From NCBI GenBank assembly GCA_003427395.1, contig BFEA01000583.1, positions 834,330-898,329 on the forward strand: a stretch of DNA of 64,000 nucleotides, in the 5' to 3' direction. The translations under genes and the position numbers were made by a program. The DNA comes from Chara braunii (Eukaryota > Streptophyta > Charophyceae > Charales > Characeae). This document shows, one piece after another, positions 23,701 to 33,360 of this stretch. Numbering within the stretch: position 1 is the first letter of the stretch; the number at the start of each line of letters is the position of its first letter. The notes beneath the pieces were generated by a model, which saw only the letters and a program-made list of their open reading frames with translations, was not told the DNA's origin and ran no database searches.

Positions 23701-23946
23701 ACACTAAGTAAAACTCGAAAACCCTGAAGTTTGTTTCAATAACGAAACACCGAATCTAGGCTCGGATATAACACACTAGAAACACTGAGTAAAACCTGAA
23801 AACCCCGAAGTGTGTTTCGGTAACGAAAATCCGAATATAGATTTGGATTGAACCTTGAAATATGACTAAGTGAAACCCGAAAACCCTGAAGTGTGTTTTG
23901 GTAAAGAAACACCAAATCTAAACTCGTATATAAGCTTTATCAGAAA
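20776..23946 (-). repeat. 81-bp A/B satellite, block 2b
   Basis: About 39 monomers between islands D and E. Stop-free reverse phases cover 21,350-22,138 and 22,464-23,210. A marker monomer with GCGTGTTCCGG and then TTAAGTTCGGGTT at 22,031 recurs at 26,086, so segments of about 4 kb were duplicated within this array, a different higher-order period from the 1.2-kb unit of block 1. Confidence 0.94.
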
Positions 23947-24584
23947 CTTCACACGGAAGCTGACCAGGATAGAGGCCGTATCAGAACCGACGACCCATTG
24001 AATGCTGCATGGGTCAAAGAAGTGACGCCGAAACTTGCGAAGCGTGTCCGCTTGGAGTTGTAAATGGCGAGTGTCGATAATTACATCATTACCAACTTTG
24101 AATGAATGATCCATCCTCGATCAGTTCTCACGTGAGGCCATGCGAATCTGAGAAGCGACTTTGTGCTCATGTGCGGTCTTCATGATCGGCGTCATGTGTG
24201 CAACCCAATCATCCAGCATGAGACAACTCGTGTCCGGGTGCATCTGTCATGGTCCAAGGAAGTTCGCGGGAACACGAGGGTGATAGCCGAGGTCGCAATA
24301 GTAAGGCGACATCCCCATGGTTGGCGAGACGACGTGGTTGTAGGTTATCTCTGAGTGGGCAAGATGGGGATCCCACTGATGGTTTTGACAAATAATCTTT
24401 TGGAGAATATCTCCGAGAGTCCTGTTTGTAACCTCGGTATGACCATCAGTCTGGGTATGGTAAGACGAGGAGAAGCCCAGCTAGGTGCCGTATTCCTTGT
24501 GGCGCCGTCGTTCGAATCGGCTAGTAAAGCGCGGGTCACAGTCAGATATGATGCTGAGAGGTAAGTCGTGATCACGCACAAAAT
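23947..24584 (-). pseudogene. Chromovirus integrase island E embedded in the satellite
   Basis: Fourth satellite-flanked integrase fragment, closest to island D (shared spellings such as ACACGGAAGCTGACC and GTCTGGGTATGGTAAGACGA). The minus strand includes GNDVIIDTRHLQLQADTL and RKFRRHFFDPC before the jump into satellite. It is broken by stops and frameshifts. The D-E similarity indicates a later duplication of the island-satellite unit than the B-D split. Confidence 0.82.
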
Positions 24585-26972
24585 CTACTCGGATTAAACC
24601 TTGAAATATGACTAAGTAAAACCTGAAAACCCCAGTGTGTTTCGACAACTAAACACCGAATCTATGCTCGGATAGAACCTCGAAATCTAACTAAGTAAAA
24701 CCAGAAAATCCCGAAGTCTGTTTCGATAACGAAACACCGAATCTAGGCTCGGAGATAACTAACTAGAAACGTTAATTAAAACCCGAAAACCCCGAAGTCT
24801 GTTTCCGTAACACAGAATCTAAACTCGGATATAGCAGACTAGAAACACTAAGTAATAGTCAAAACCCCGAAGTGTGTTTCGGTAACGAAACACTGAATCT
24901 AGGATCGGATTGAACCTCAAAATATGACTAAGTAAAACCCGAAAACCCCGAAGTGTGTTTCAGTAACGAAACACTGAATCTAGGCTCGGATTCAACCTCG
25001 AAATATGACTAAGCAAAACCCGAAAACCCCGAAGTGTATTTCGGTAACGAAACACCGAATCTAGGCTCAGATATAACACACTAGAATCAGTAAGTAAAAC
25101 CCGAAAACCCCAAAGTGTGTTTCTGTAACGAAACACCGAATCTAGGTTCAGATATGAAACACTAGAAACACCAAGTAAAACCCGAAACCCCCGAAGTGTA
25201 TTTCGGTAACGAAACACCGAATCTAGGCTCAGATATAACACACTAGAATCAGTAAGCAAAACCCGAAAACCCCAAAGTTTGTTTCTGTAACGAAACACCG
25301 AATGTAGGTTCGGATATAAAACACTAGAAACACTAAGTAAGACCCCAAACCCCCGAAGTGTGTTTCGATAACGAAACACCGAATCTAGGCTCGAATTAAA
25401 CCTCGAAATATGACTAAGTAAAAGTTGAAATTCCCGAAGTGTGTTTCAGTAACGAAACACCAAATCTAGGCTCGGATATAACACACTAGAAACACTAAGT
25501 AAAACCCGAAAACCCCGAAGTGTGTTTCGGTAACCAAACACCGAATTTAGGCTCGGATTAAACCTCGAAATATGACTAAGTTAAACTCGAAAACCCCGAA
25601 GAGTGTTTCGGTGACAAAACACTGAATTGAAGGTCGGATATAACACACTATAAACAATGAGTAAAACCCGAAAACCCTGAACTTTGTTTCGGTAATGAAA
25701 CACCGAATTTAAGTTTGCATTGAACCTCGAAATATGACTTAGTAAAATCCGAAAACCCCGAAGTGTGTTTTCGTAACGAAACAACGAATTTAAACTCGTA
25801 TATAACACACTAGAAACACTAAGTAAAACCTGGAAACTCTGAAGTGTATTTCGGTAACGAAATACTGAATCTAGGCTTGGATTAAACCTCGAAATATGGC
25901 TAAGGAAAACGTGGAAACCCCGAAGTGTGTTTCGGTAAGGAAACACCAAATTTGGGCTGGGATATATTACACTAAAAACACTAAGTAAAACCCGAAAACC
26001 CCGAAATATGTTCCGGTAACTAAACACTGGATCTAGGCTCGGATATAACACACTATAAACACTATGTAAAAGCTGAAAACTCGAAAGCGTGTTTCGGTTA
26101 CGAAACGCTGAATCTAAGTTCGGGTTAAACCTCAAAATAAGACTAAGTAAAACCCGAAAACTCCGAAGTGTACTTCGGTAACGAAACACTAAATCTAGGC
26201 TCAGATATAACACACTCGAATCACTAAGCAAAACCCGAAAACCCTAAAGTGTGTTTCTGTAACGAAACATCGAATCTAGGTTCGGATATAACACACTAGA
26301 AACACTAAGTAAAACCTGAAAACCTCGAAAACCCCAAAGTGTGGTTCGGTAACGAAACACCGAATCTAGGCTCGGATATAACACACTAGAAACCCGAAAA
26401 CCCCGAAGTGTGTTTTCGTAACGAAACACCGAATCTAAACTCGGATATAACATAGTAGAAACACTAAGTAATACTCGAAAACCCTGAAGTGTGTTTCGGT
26501 AACGAAATACGGAATCTAGGCTTGGATTAAACCTCGAAATATGACAAAGTAAAACCCGAGAACCCTGATGTGTGTTTCGGTAAGGAAGCACCGAATCTAA
26601 TCTCGGATATATTATACTAGAAACACCAAGTAAAACCCGAAAACCCCGAAGTGTGTTTCGGTTGCGAAACACCGAATCTAAGCTCGGATATATTACACTA
26701 GAAACACTAAGCAAAACCCGAAAACCCCGAAGTGTGTTTCAGTAACAAAACACCGCATCTAGGCTCGGATATAACACACTAGAAACACTAAGTGAAACCC
26801 GAAGACCCCGAAGTGTGTTTCGGTGACAAAACACCGAATCTAGGGTCGGATTAAACGTTGAAATATGACTAAGTGAAACCCGAAAACCCCATAGTATGTT
26901 TCGGTAACGAAACACCGAATCTAGGCTCGGATATAACTCTCTAAAAAAACGAAGTAAAACCCCGAAGTGTTA
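24585..26972 (-). repeat. 81-bp A/B satellite, block 2c
   Basis: About 29 monomers ending in the altered terminal stub (AACTCTCTAAAAAAACGAAG). One near-exact internal duplication of about 180 bp is visible (around 25,020-25,200 and 25,200-25,340: TATTTCGGTAACG, then AGATATAACACACTAGAATC). A fused monomer with a doubled AAAACC segment lies at 26,310-26,340. Confidence 0.94.
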
Positions 26973-27071
26973 AACATCAAATGAGCATATTTATGTTCGC
27001 TATATTATGTATAAGAGTCTTTTCGTTATAGATTAAGTGAAATATAAAGTATTTTATAACCATCTCTCATT
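26973..27071. other. AT-rich insert between satellite stub and rRNA copy 2
   Basis: About 100 AT-rich bases (GAGCATATTTATGTTCGCTA onward) separate the stub from the rRNA fragment here, whereas in the first copy only a few bases do. It is either an insertion here or a deletion in copy 1. No feature is recognised. Confidence 0.5.
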
Positions 27072-27176
27072 TATTAGAAGATAACACAGATGTTCTAAGA
27101 TTAGCTCAACGAGAATACCAATCTCGTGTAGAGCCAAAGAGCAAAAACTCACTCGATTCTATTTTCTAGTACAAAT

Positions 27177-27194
27177 ACAAAGTGTGAGAGAGTG
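27177..27194. repeat. Left target-site duplication of the SINE
   Basis: ACAAAGTGTGAGAGAGTG, identical to 27,873-27,890. The undisturbed site in rRNA copy 1 (ACAAAGCGTTAGAGAGTGG, from 18,745) shows the sequence is present once without the element. Confidence 0.93.
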
Positions 27195-27872
27195 AATGAC
27201 CCAGTGGTTAGTGCACCGGTTGAAAATGCACATTGTGGCTTAAGGTTACGGGTTCAAATCTGCAACCTCGTGCATATGCCGCCGGCATGGCGTTAGGTTT
27301 ACGCCCTATCACTCACACACTGAGTGCGCACGCTTTCAGGGGCACGGATGTACACAGGGCTCTGCAGGTCTGAACTGGGGATCCACCCGCCAGGGTGCCC
27401 ATTGGATACTGAATTCCCTACCGTACATTCTGGGTCCCCGTAACGGTCGAGTGTGTGCCTCCCCTTGGGGTTGTCGAGGCCATGGGGGGGTGACGGCTCC
27501 GGGAGGGGCAGGCTCAGTAGGGTTGTGTGCGGGAGGAGTAAGGGGGTCACCCCTCTCCTAGCAGCATCCGACGCGTCCCTGTAGCACCACGGTGACGGTG
27601 GTGCGGGAAAGCCTTCCGACCGAGGAGCCGCAGGGAGGTGAAACCTTGAGTTCGAGATGGGTGACCCCTGGCGCAGTGGTCTGGTAGCACTGGTCTGGGC
27701 TAATACTCCTGGGTGGGTAGCGAGGATTATGATTTCGTTCCTTGAGAGATCACTGGGTAGTGGGTGGGCCCGCTGCACCGTGAGTAGGGCTGACCCCGGC
27801 GCGGGAAGCCCTCTGGCGGACATCCTCCCTTGGTCGTAACCCCCGACACCTCTGCAACCCTTTAAAAAAAAA
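27195..27872 (+). mobile_element. tRNA-derived SINE inserted in the rRNA fragment
   Basis: A 678-bp insertion ending in a 10-12 base poly(A) and bounded by a perfect 18-bp target duplication. The head is tRNA-like: an A-box-like AGTGGTTAGTGCACCGG at about 27,203 and a B-box-like GGGTTCAAATCTGC at about 27,249, spaced as in an internal pol III promoter. A second tRNA-like stretch, CCCTGGCGCAGTGGT, lies near 27,666, so the body may be composite. There is no coding potential; the reverse-strand frame 27,299-27,823 is GC-rich and has no recognisable domain. It must have used reverse transcriptase supplied by a LINE. At nearly 680 bp it is long for a plant SINE. Confidence 0.8.
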
Positions 27873-27890
27873 ACAAAGTGTGAGAGAGTG
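27873..27890. repeat. Right target-site duplication of the SINE
   Basis: Exact 18-base copy of 27,177-27,194, directly after the poly(A) tail, followed by the continuing rRNA sequence GCCTATCGATC. Confidence 0.93.
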
Positions 27891-28080
27891 GCCTATCGAT
27901 CCTTTAGCGTTCCAGACTTGAAGCTAGAGTTGTCCGAAAAGTTACCACAGGGATAAATGGTCTGTGGCTGCCAAAAGTTCAGAACGACATCGCTTCTTGA
28001 TCCTTCAATGTCGACTTCACCAAGTTGGATTGCGCACCCACCTATCCCGAGAATCTAATTAGTAGTGCGCATGAAGGATC

Positions 28081-28329
28081 TGCAATTCTTTTTAAAATTC
28101 TTTTGGTGTTCTTTTGAAACTTCTTTGAAATTCCTCTTAATTTTACAACATCATTATAATTTTTTTTAATTTAATCTAAATAGTTTCAAAACCTCTTTTG
28201 ACTTACCATATTCAGTTGTCATTAATTCCTTATGTCATTTCATATTAAACTTTTTATTTAGGTGCAACCACGTGTTGTGTCGACCACTACGTGTTGTATC
28301 GGCCTCCCACTATGTGTGCAGAGGGTTCC
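28081..28329. other. AT-rich spacer and partial duplicate of the inverted-repeat inner edge
   Basis: An AT-rich stretch (28,081-28,260) is followed by CGTGTTGTGTCG and CGGCCTCCCACTATGTG. That second part is repeated near 28,727-28,765 at the inner side of the left inverted-repeat arm. No gene is seen. Confidence 0.5.
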
Positions 28330-29025
28330 CGGTCTATGGGTGTCGTGCGCGCGCTGCCATTGCAGTGCCCTCTCACCTCTTGCGCTCGTGTGCGCCCCAG
28401 CCTGTCTGCTTGGCGCAGTGTCACACAGCAAAGCAACAACGTGGCAATGCCTGCTCAGGCCAGAATGTCGTGCCCCTGAGCTCACACTTTCCTATATGGA
28501 AAGTGTGCCCTGCCGCTAGCCTGCTTAGGCCTGGGTGTAAGCGCCCAGTACCTTCAAGTTGGCCCAAAGTGTCTGCGCCTCAAGCTCAGTTTCAAACACT
28601 GGTCCGCGCCTCGTGCAACTGGGCACATCCAGGTAGCCCTCCAGGCTCCAAGTGTTTGCCGCATTCTCATTGGCCCGTGGTAGATGTGTGACGACAGTGT
28701 TGCATTGTCATTGGTTCACTGCCACTGCGTGTTGTGTCGGCCTCCCACTACGTGCGCAGAGGGTGCAACCAACTAAGCCATGGGCTCAATTGCAACCAAC
28801 TAAGCCCTAGGTTCAATTGTACAACGCAGTTGTTGCTTCTGGAAGAAGCCATAGAAGGCTCACGTTGTTCTGTAACCAACCAGCATGTGGCGACTGTCTG
28901 ATACACCACATACGAAAAATGTCGAAAATAGGTATCTCGTGGATGTACAGACCCGCCTTCACTTAGGGCGGGCACGAGGCTTGCTGGGGGCGCAACCCAT
29001 AACATTTGCATTCCTGAGAAGGGCC
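28330..29025 (+). repeat. Left arm of a large inverted repeat
   Basis: About 695 bp that reappear as a reverse complement at 30,851-31,513. Matching blocks in order include CTCTCACCTCTTGCGC, AATGTCGTGCCCCTGAGCTC, CAAACACTGGTCC, GTGTTTGCCGCATTCTCATT, TACAGACCCGCCTTCACTTA and CATTTGCATTCCTGAGAAGG. Internal indels make the arms unequal. A small hairpin CCCGCC/GGCGGG lies in both arms. The coding frame differs between arms, so I treat this as non-coding. It could be a long-TIR DNA transposon (Mutator-like or foldback) or an inverted duplication; no flanking target duplication is certain. Confidence 0.8.
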
Positions 29026-29086
29026 TCTCGAGGGCTTATTCCTCGCATCCCATCCCCCTTAGCTTCGGAAGTCCACTGAGATGGTT

Positions 29087-29345
29087 CTACGCAGGTGTTT
29101 TCCCCTTCAATGTTCGTTCATACTCAGCCACGATCTGGGGTGCTGTTCTAACAAGTTTCTCCCTCGTGAACCAACGATCTTCCTTAGGATTTGTTTGATG
29201 CCTGAATCCTACTTGGTACTCCCTCATAGGTTTTGGCGGTTCCGCTGCCCACAGGCTTGGGTACAGACAAGTCTCTATGTTCCAAGATATCGTCGACGTC
29301 CACATGCCTATCCAAGGTTGGGGGCAGCATTGATCTCATTTATGG
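29087..29345 (-). pseudogene. Second, divergent chromodomain fragment
   Basis: On the minus strand, about 29,340-29,240 reads VDVDDILEHRDL, then after a frame change REYQVGFRHQTNPKEDRWFT, REKLVRTAPQIVAEYERTL and a stop at 29,087. The spacing of ILEHR, EYQVGF, the aromatic in RWF, the EKL motif and a C-terminal helix ending in AEYE resembles a chromodomain of a Ty3/gypsy element. It is distinct from the VEYLVRWKGY type at 2.8 kb, so it would come from another chromovirus lineage. The assignment rests on pattern only. Confidence 0.45.
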
Positions 29346-29412
29346 AAACTCATCAGTCTCAGCGGAAGTTGCGAGTTTGGAAGCATGAAATACTGGGGCC
29401 CATCCATGGTTG

Positions 29413-29447
<35 letters not shown>

Positions 29448-30021
29448 TTCTCAACTAACCCGCTTACCTTGGCGCTGGCAGGGAACCGCAATGGCTGTCG
29501 TTGGCAGGCGATAGTGGGCGTTGGAAGCGTCGTGCGGAGGAGGAAATCGGGAGACATGGAGGGGGAGAGTGTTCGTGTGAAGGAGGGAACGGGGGCTGAC
29601 AATTCTCGCCCTCACCGATTTCAAACACAAAAACTTGGAAAACAAAAATGCGGCTTACGTGCATGATGTGCGTTGACCTCATTTTCTAAGTTTTTCCTAT
29701 CCATGTGTTTCATGAAATTTATATCATTGTCACAAATGTATACTCACACCTTACAAGTTGAAAAAAATAAACAAAGTGCGACATACGTGCACGGGCTGTA
29801 TGTGTGTATGTGTGTGTGTTGGGGAGACGGGGGGGCTACTCCACCACAGTCAATGAATTAATCAATAAATAAAATAGTTCCATAAAAAAAAACATGATGT
29901 GTGCGTGGTCGAGGGCGTCGGGGGCTGGAGGGCGACTTACCTACAGTCAAGGAAGTGAAATATATGTGAACATAGAGATTATACTGTCCAAATAGTAATT
30001 TGGTATAATGTGATTTTCTAT

Positions 30022-30092
30022 GGTCGATGGGTGCATATTAATTCTTGCACAATCGATGCGTTTAGTGACAGAGTAGTAGGCACCCACCGACC
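30022..30092. repeat. 71-bp dyad element, copy 1
   Basis: Ends are GGTCGATGGGTGCATA and TAGGCACCCACCGACC, inverted with two mismatches and a loop of about 39 bp. Same length and form as 30,387-30,457. It could be a tiny MITE or the stem of a structured RNA. Confidence 0.6.
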
Positions 30093-30386
30093 TTTCCTAC
30101 GTGACACTTATTTTGCAAATGCTGACCTTATTTTGAAAAGTTATGTGTGTGTGTGTGTGTGTGTGTGTGTTTCACTTAAATTGTATCATTGTTTTATATC
30201 ATTATCCTAGATACATATACACACACAAAAACTTGGAAAACAAAAATGCGGCTTACGTGCATGGTGTGTGTCTGTGCCCGCGCCGAAGGTTGGGGGTACG
30301 ACCTATCCACAGTCGTTGAACAAAAATGTATGAACATGAAGATTACACTAAGGAAATAGTAATCTGTTAATTTTGTTTTTTTTATT

Positions 30387-30457
30387 GGTCGGTAGGTGCA
30401 TATTAATTTTTATACAATCTATGTGTCTAGCGTTAATGTAGTATGCACCTACCGACC
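30387..30457. repeat. 71-bp dyad element, copy 2
   Basis: GGTCGGTAGGTGCATA and TATGCACCTACCGACC form a perfect 16-bp inverted repeat around a 39-bp AT-rich loop. The base pair at stem position 8 is A-T here and G-C in copy 1, a compensatory difference. Further related copies lie at 32,191-32,257 and 32,889-32,944. Confidence 0.65.
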
Positions 30458-30850
30458 TTCCCTAGGGAACACATGTTTCGAAGCATTGACTTCATTTTGA
30501 AAGGTTTTGTTATTTTGATGTTTATTTGTCACAAATATATAAACATACACTAACATGTAAAATGAAATAAGTGTTTGATAGATTATCCGAAATATTTGTA
30601 CTAATATCACCGCATTTGATGCGTCCAACCTTAAATTCGTAGATTCCTACTGACTCTCTCTCACTGATATCGTTTTTCAATGTATAAGTGTAGTTTATAT
30701 AGTGTATTAAAGATATGATATCAACGAGAAAGAAAAACGACTAGCGGTGCTGACGTTGTTCATTTTCATTGGTGTCTCGTTTTGTTTTGCTATGAAATGT
30801 GCATGTTATTTCTGCAGGAGGACGAGACTGTAAAACAAGAAGTTGAACGG

Positions 30851-31513
30851 GGACCTTCTCAGGCATGCAAATGTTTTTGGTTGTGCCCCCAGCAAGCCTC
30901 GAGCCCGCCCTAAGTGAAGGCGGGTCTGTACATCCACGAGAGACCTATTTTTGACATTTTTCGTATATGGGGTATCAGACAGTTGCCACATGCCAGTTGG
31001 TTACAAAACAATGTCAGTCTTCTGTGACTCATTATATAAGCAAAAGCTGCATTGTAAAATTGAGTCCAGGGTTTAGTTGGTTGCACCCTCTGCACACGTA
31101 GTGGGAGGCCGACACGACACGTAGTGGCAGTGGACCAATGACAATGCAACATTGTCGTCACACATCTACCACGGGCCAATGAGAATGCGGCAAACACTTG
31201 GAGCATGGAGGGATACCTGGACGTGCCTAGCTGCACGAGGTCTGGACCAGTGTTTGAAACTAGGCCTGAGGCGTAGACACTTTGGGTCAACTTGAAGCTA
31301 CTGGGCCCTGACATGCCAGGCCCAGCAAGCCAGTAACAGGGCCCCATATAGGAAAGTGTGAGCTCAGGGGCATGACATTCTGGCCTAAGCAGGCATTGCC
31401 ACACTATTGCTTTGTTGTGCGACACTGCGCTAAGCAGACAGGCTGGGGCCCACGTGGGCGCAAGAGGTGAGAGGGCGCTGCAGTAGCAGCGGGCGCACGA
31501 CGCCCATAACCGG
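30851..31513 (-). repeat. Right arm of the large inverted repeat
   Basis: Reverse complement of 28,330-29,025 with moderate divergence. Its minus strand is open for 219 codons (30,910-31,569), but the matching frame in the left arm breaks after about 80 codons, and the translation (Cys-, Leu- and Pro-rich) shows no domain I recognise. The CCCGCC/GGCGGG hairpin is present here too. Confidence 0.8.
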
Positions 31514-31977
31514 ACTGTGAGTGCGGGTAGAAGGTGCTGGCGATGGTGGTCTTCAGATACGAGGCGCATGCACAGGGGAGACAGGGTGTGATGAGAGGAG
31601 GAAAGAAAACGTACCTAGTGTTTGTTGGCGCTCGACATTTTAATGACGTCACGTACGTTGGTCTTCAACTTCAGTGTGATTTGGTTGCAAAAACGTAGGC
31701 AGAGGTAGATAGGCCGAGTAGTTTAGGTTGGGCGTTGGGAACAAATCAGTAGAAGTGACAACTAATACTATGTTGGTGAGGCCAGAGAGCGTTGATATTG
31801 ACGTACGAGTTCATTGTATTCCTCTTATTTTTATGGTATCTTGGTGCATTGTGCTCTGTGCTTGGCATGCTTGGCACATGACTATCTGGACTACTTCTCG
31901 ATTCCACTCCCGATTATTTGGATGGTATCAAATGTGGGTGGGTGTGTGGATGGGTGCGTGGATGGGTGCGTTGCAAA
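31514..31977. other. No recognised feature
   Basis: Unique-looking DNA to the right of the inverted repeat. It holds a short 12-bp tandem (GTGGATGGGTGC, about two copies near 31,946) and nothing else I can support. Confidence 0.5.
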
Positions 31978-32085
31978 CTACAGACATATCGATATTTAGT
32001 CATGACAACGCAAAAACCTTCATGGTTTTCCATGTACATAAACCAAAGTTTACAAAACCGAAGTTTTCAAAGGAGAGAAAAAAAA

Positions 32086-32142
<57 letters not shown>

Positions 32143-32248
32143 TGGTATAAATTCAATGTTGTTTTCCTAAGATCACACAACAAACCTGGTGGTCAGCAGG
32201 TGTAAATTTGTCTTTGTAGATATTGATTGTCTTTGTTTTACTATGCAC
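31978..32248. repeat. 271-bp direct repeat, copy 1, containing (GA)n
   Basis: Begins CAGACATATCGATA, includes AAAACCTTCATGGTTTT, AAGTTTTCAAAGGAGAGA, a (GA)n tract at about 32,093-32,141, TAAATTCAATGTTGTTTTCC and TTGTAGATATTGATTGTCTT. Matches 32,682-32,942 closely. The part 32,191-32,257 is a third member of the 71-bp dyad family (GGTCAGCAGGTGTAAA, then TATGCACTTACCGACC). Confidence 0.75.
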
Positions 32249-32421
32249 TTACCGACCACTTTCCATTTTCTTATTCAAAGACATCTTAAGTTTCCTTGTA
32301 AGATATATCATCCTCCTGGTGAGTCGGTGAAACTCCGACGAAATAGTTTGTCACAACCCCTCGTTTGTTGTCATTTTTTTCCTTTATGCCTACGGTTTAC
32401 CGGACAACTCTGTTCGACTAT

Positions 32422-32519
32422 ACACACACATACACACACACAAACACACACATACACGCACATACACACACACATACACGCATATACACACACACACACA
32501 CGTAGAGAGAGAGAGAGAC
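32422..32519. repeat. (CA)n microsatellite followed by (GA)n
   Basis: Interrupted ACACAC/TACACA tract from 32,422 to about 32,502, then a GAGAGA tract to 32,519. It lies between the two 0.27-kb direct repeats. Confidence 0.9.
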
Positions 32520-32681
32520 AAAGAGAAAACATAGACAAACACATTCAATGATTCCAAACGCAAAAATTGATAAAAATGTATCTTTATCTTAATGAAGGAT
32601 ATTTTTTTTACTTATAGTTACGGCGTTTTTATGTCGTGTTTTTTTTTCATGTTACCTAAACTAGATAGAATTACGTTGCTG

Positions 32682-32775
32682 ACTATAGACATATCGATAA
32701 TTATTCATGAGAATGCAAAAACCTTCATGGTTTTTCACATACAGAAATAAAAGTTTACAAAAATGAAGTTTTCAA

Positions 32776-32817
<42 letters not shown>

Positions 32818-32942
32818 AAGAGAGAGAGTCTGATATAAATTCAATGTTGTTTTCCTAAGATCGCACAACAAAGAAAGTGGTGTTCAAAAGGTGCATACAA
32901 ATTTATCTTTGTAGATATTGATTGTCTTTGTTTTACTATGCA
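32682..32942. repeat. 261-bp direct repeat, copy 2, containing (GA)n
   Basis: Second copy of 31,978-32,248, about 700 bp downstream in the same orientation, with its own (GA)n tract at 32,778-32,829 of different length. Its end carries a degraded dyad element (AGGTGCATA ... TATGCACC, 32,889-32,944). Confidence 0.75.
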
Positions 32943-33006
32943 CCGAGATAGAGGACGCTGATGAGTAGGTGAAACTTTGAGAAAATAGTTTGTCACAACC
33001 TTTTTT

Positions 33007-33065
33007 GTCCTCAAGTACTACTTAGAGGACGCTGATCTTGAGGTCACTAAGTAGTACTTGAGGAC
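33007..33065. repeat. Perfect 19-bp inverted repeat with short loop
   Basis: GTCCTCAAGTACTACTTAG at 33,007-33,025 pairs exactly with 33,047-33,065 across a 21-base loop. It sits in a cluster of AGGACGCTG-type motifs (near 32,952, 33,026, 33,063, 33,084 and 33,115). On one strand this would fold into a long stem. Its function is unknown. Confidence 0.75.
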
Positions 33066-33119
33066 ACTGGACCTGTTTGCCAAGGACGCTGGACCTGATT
33101 TCCAGCCGTTACAAGAGGA

Positions 33120-33360
33120 CGCTAGGCTTGTTTCCCAACCCTACACCCGGGTTGAATTGTGAGGTCCCTGACCTCAACTTCGGTTTATTCAAAAGAAGAA
33201 CTGGAATTTTCAAAAAAACAAAAAAGGGAGGGTATCTAAAAAGAAGAAGAAGACAAGAGAAATCTAAAACAAAATCTAAGAAATATAAGAAAAAAACATC
33301 AAAAAAAAAGGAAAAAAAAAACTTGTTTTTAAAATGAACTAGTTGTTCGATAAAACGGGT
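33120..33360 (+). mobile_element. Probable LINE/SINE 3' end with terminal hairpin
   Basis: GGGTTGAATTGTGAGG, then GTCCCTGACCTCAAC, matches the 3' terminal hairpin region of the minus-strand LINE at 56.9 kb (GGTTGAATTGTGAGGTCCTC). An A-rich tract follows (33,209-33,330). It is probably the tail of a truncated plus-strand retroposon whose 5' limit I cannot see; the AGGACGCTG repeats may belong to it. Confidence 0.45.

Larger units (their letters stand above)
27072..28080 (+). pseudogene. Rearranged nuclear 25S rRNA fragment, copy 2, split by a SINE
   Basis: Same permuted structure as copy 1: GTTCTAAGATTAGCTCAACG, TCTCGTGTAGAGCC, then after the SINE GTGGCCTATCGATCCTTTAG, AAGTTACCACAGGGATAAAT, GATCCTTCAATGTCG and GCGCACCCACCTAT, then the backward jump at about 28,050 to ATCTAATTAGTAGTGCGCAT. 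It is slightly closer to a real 25S than copy 1, for example retaining CCACAGGGATAAAT. The rRNA sequence occupies 27,072-27,194 and 27,891-28,080. It cannot make a functional rRNA. Confidence 0.85.
29346..30850. repeat. Inverted-repeat spacer with microsatellites and a tandem repeat of about 0.3 kb
   Basis: Contains (TC)n at 29,411-29,452, GT-rich tracts near 29,800 and (GT)n at 30,143-30,171. Two tandem-like units begin with ACACAAAAACTTGGAAAACA and ATGCGGCTTACGTGCATG (29,627 and 30,222); a third partial unit starts near 29,890. The units include the 71-bp dyad elements listed separately. The (TC)n tract produces a low-complexity Ser-Leu frame. No gene is seen. Confidence 0.7.

Noticed and set aside
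27195-27280. Functional tRNA gene
   Set aside because: Only the A- and B-box regions resemble a tRNA; no full cloverleaf is apparent, and the sequence is the head of an inserted SINE.
27299-27823. 174-codon reverse-strand frame
   Set aside because: Lies wholly within the SINE and shows no domain.
18641-28080. Functional rDNA unit
   Set aside because: Only short permuted and diverged 25S pieces are present; no 18S, 5.8S or spacers.
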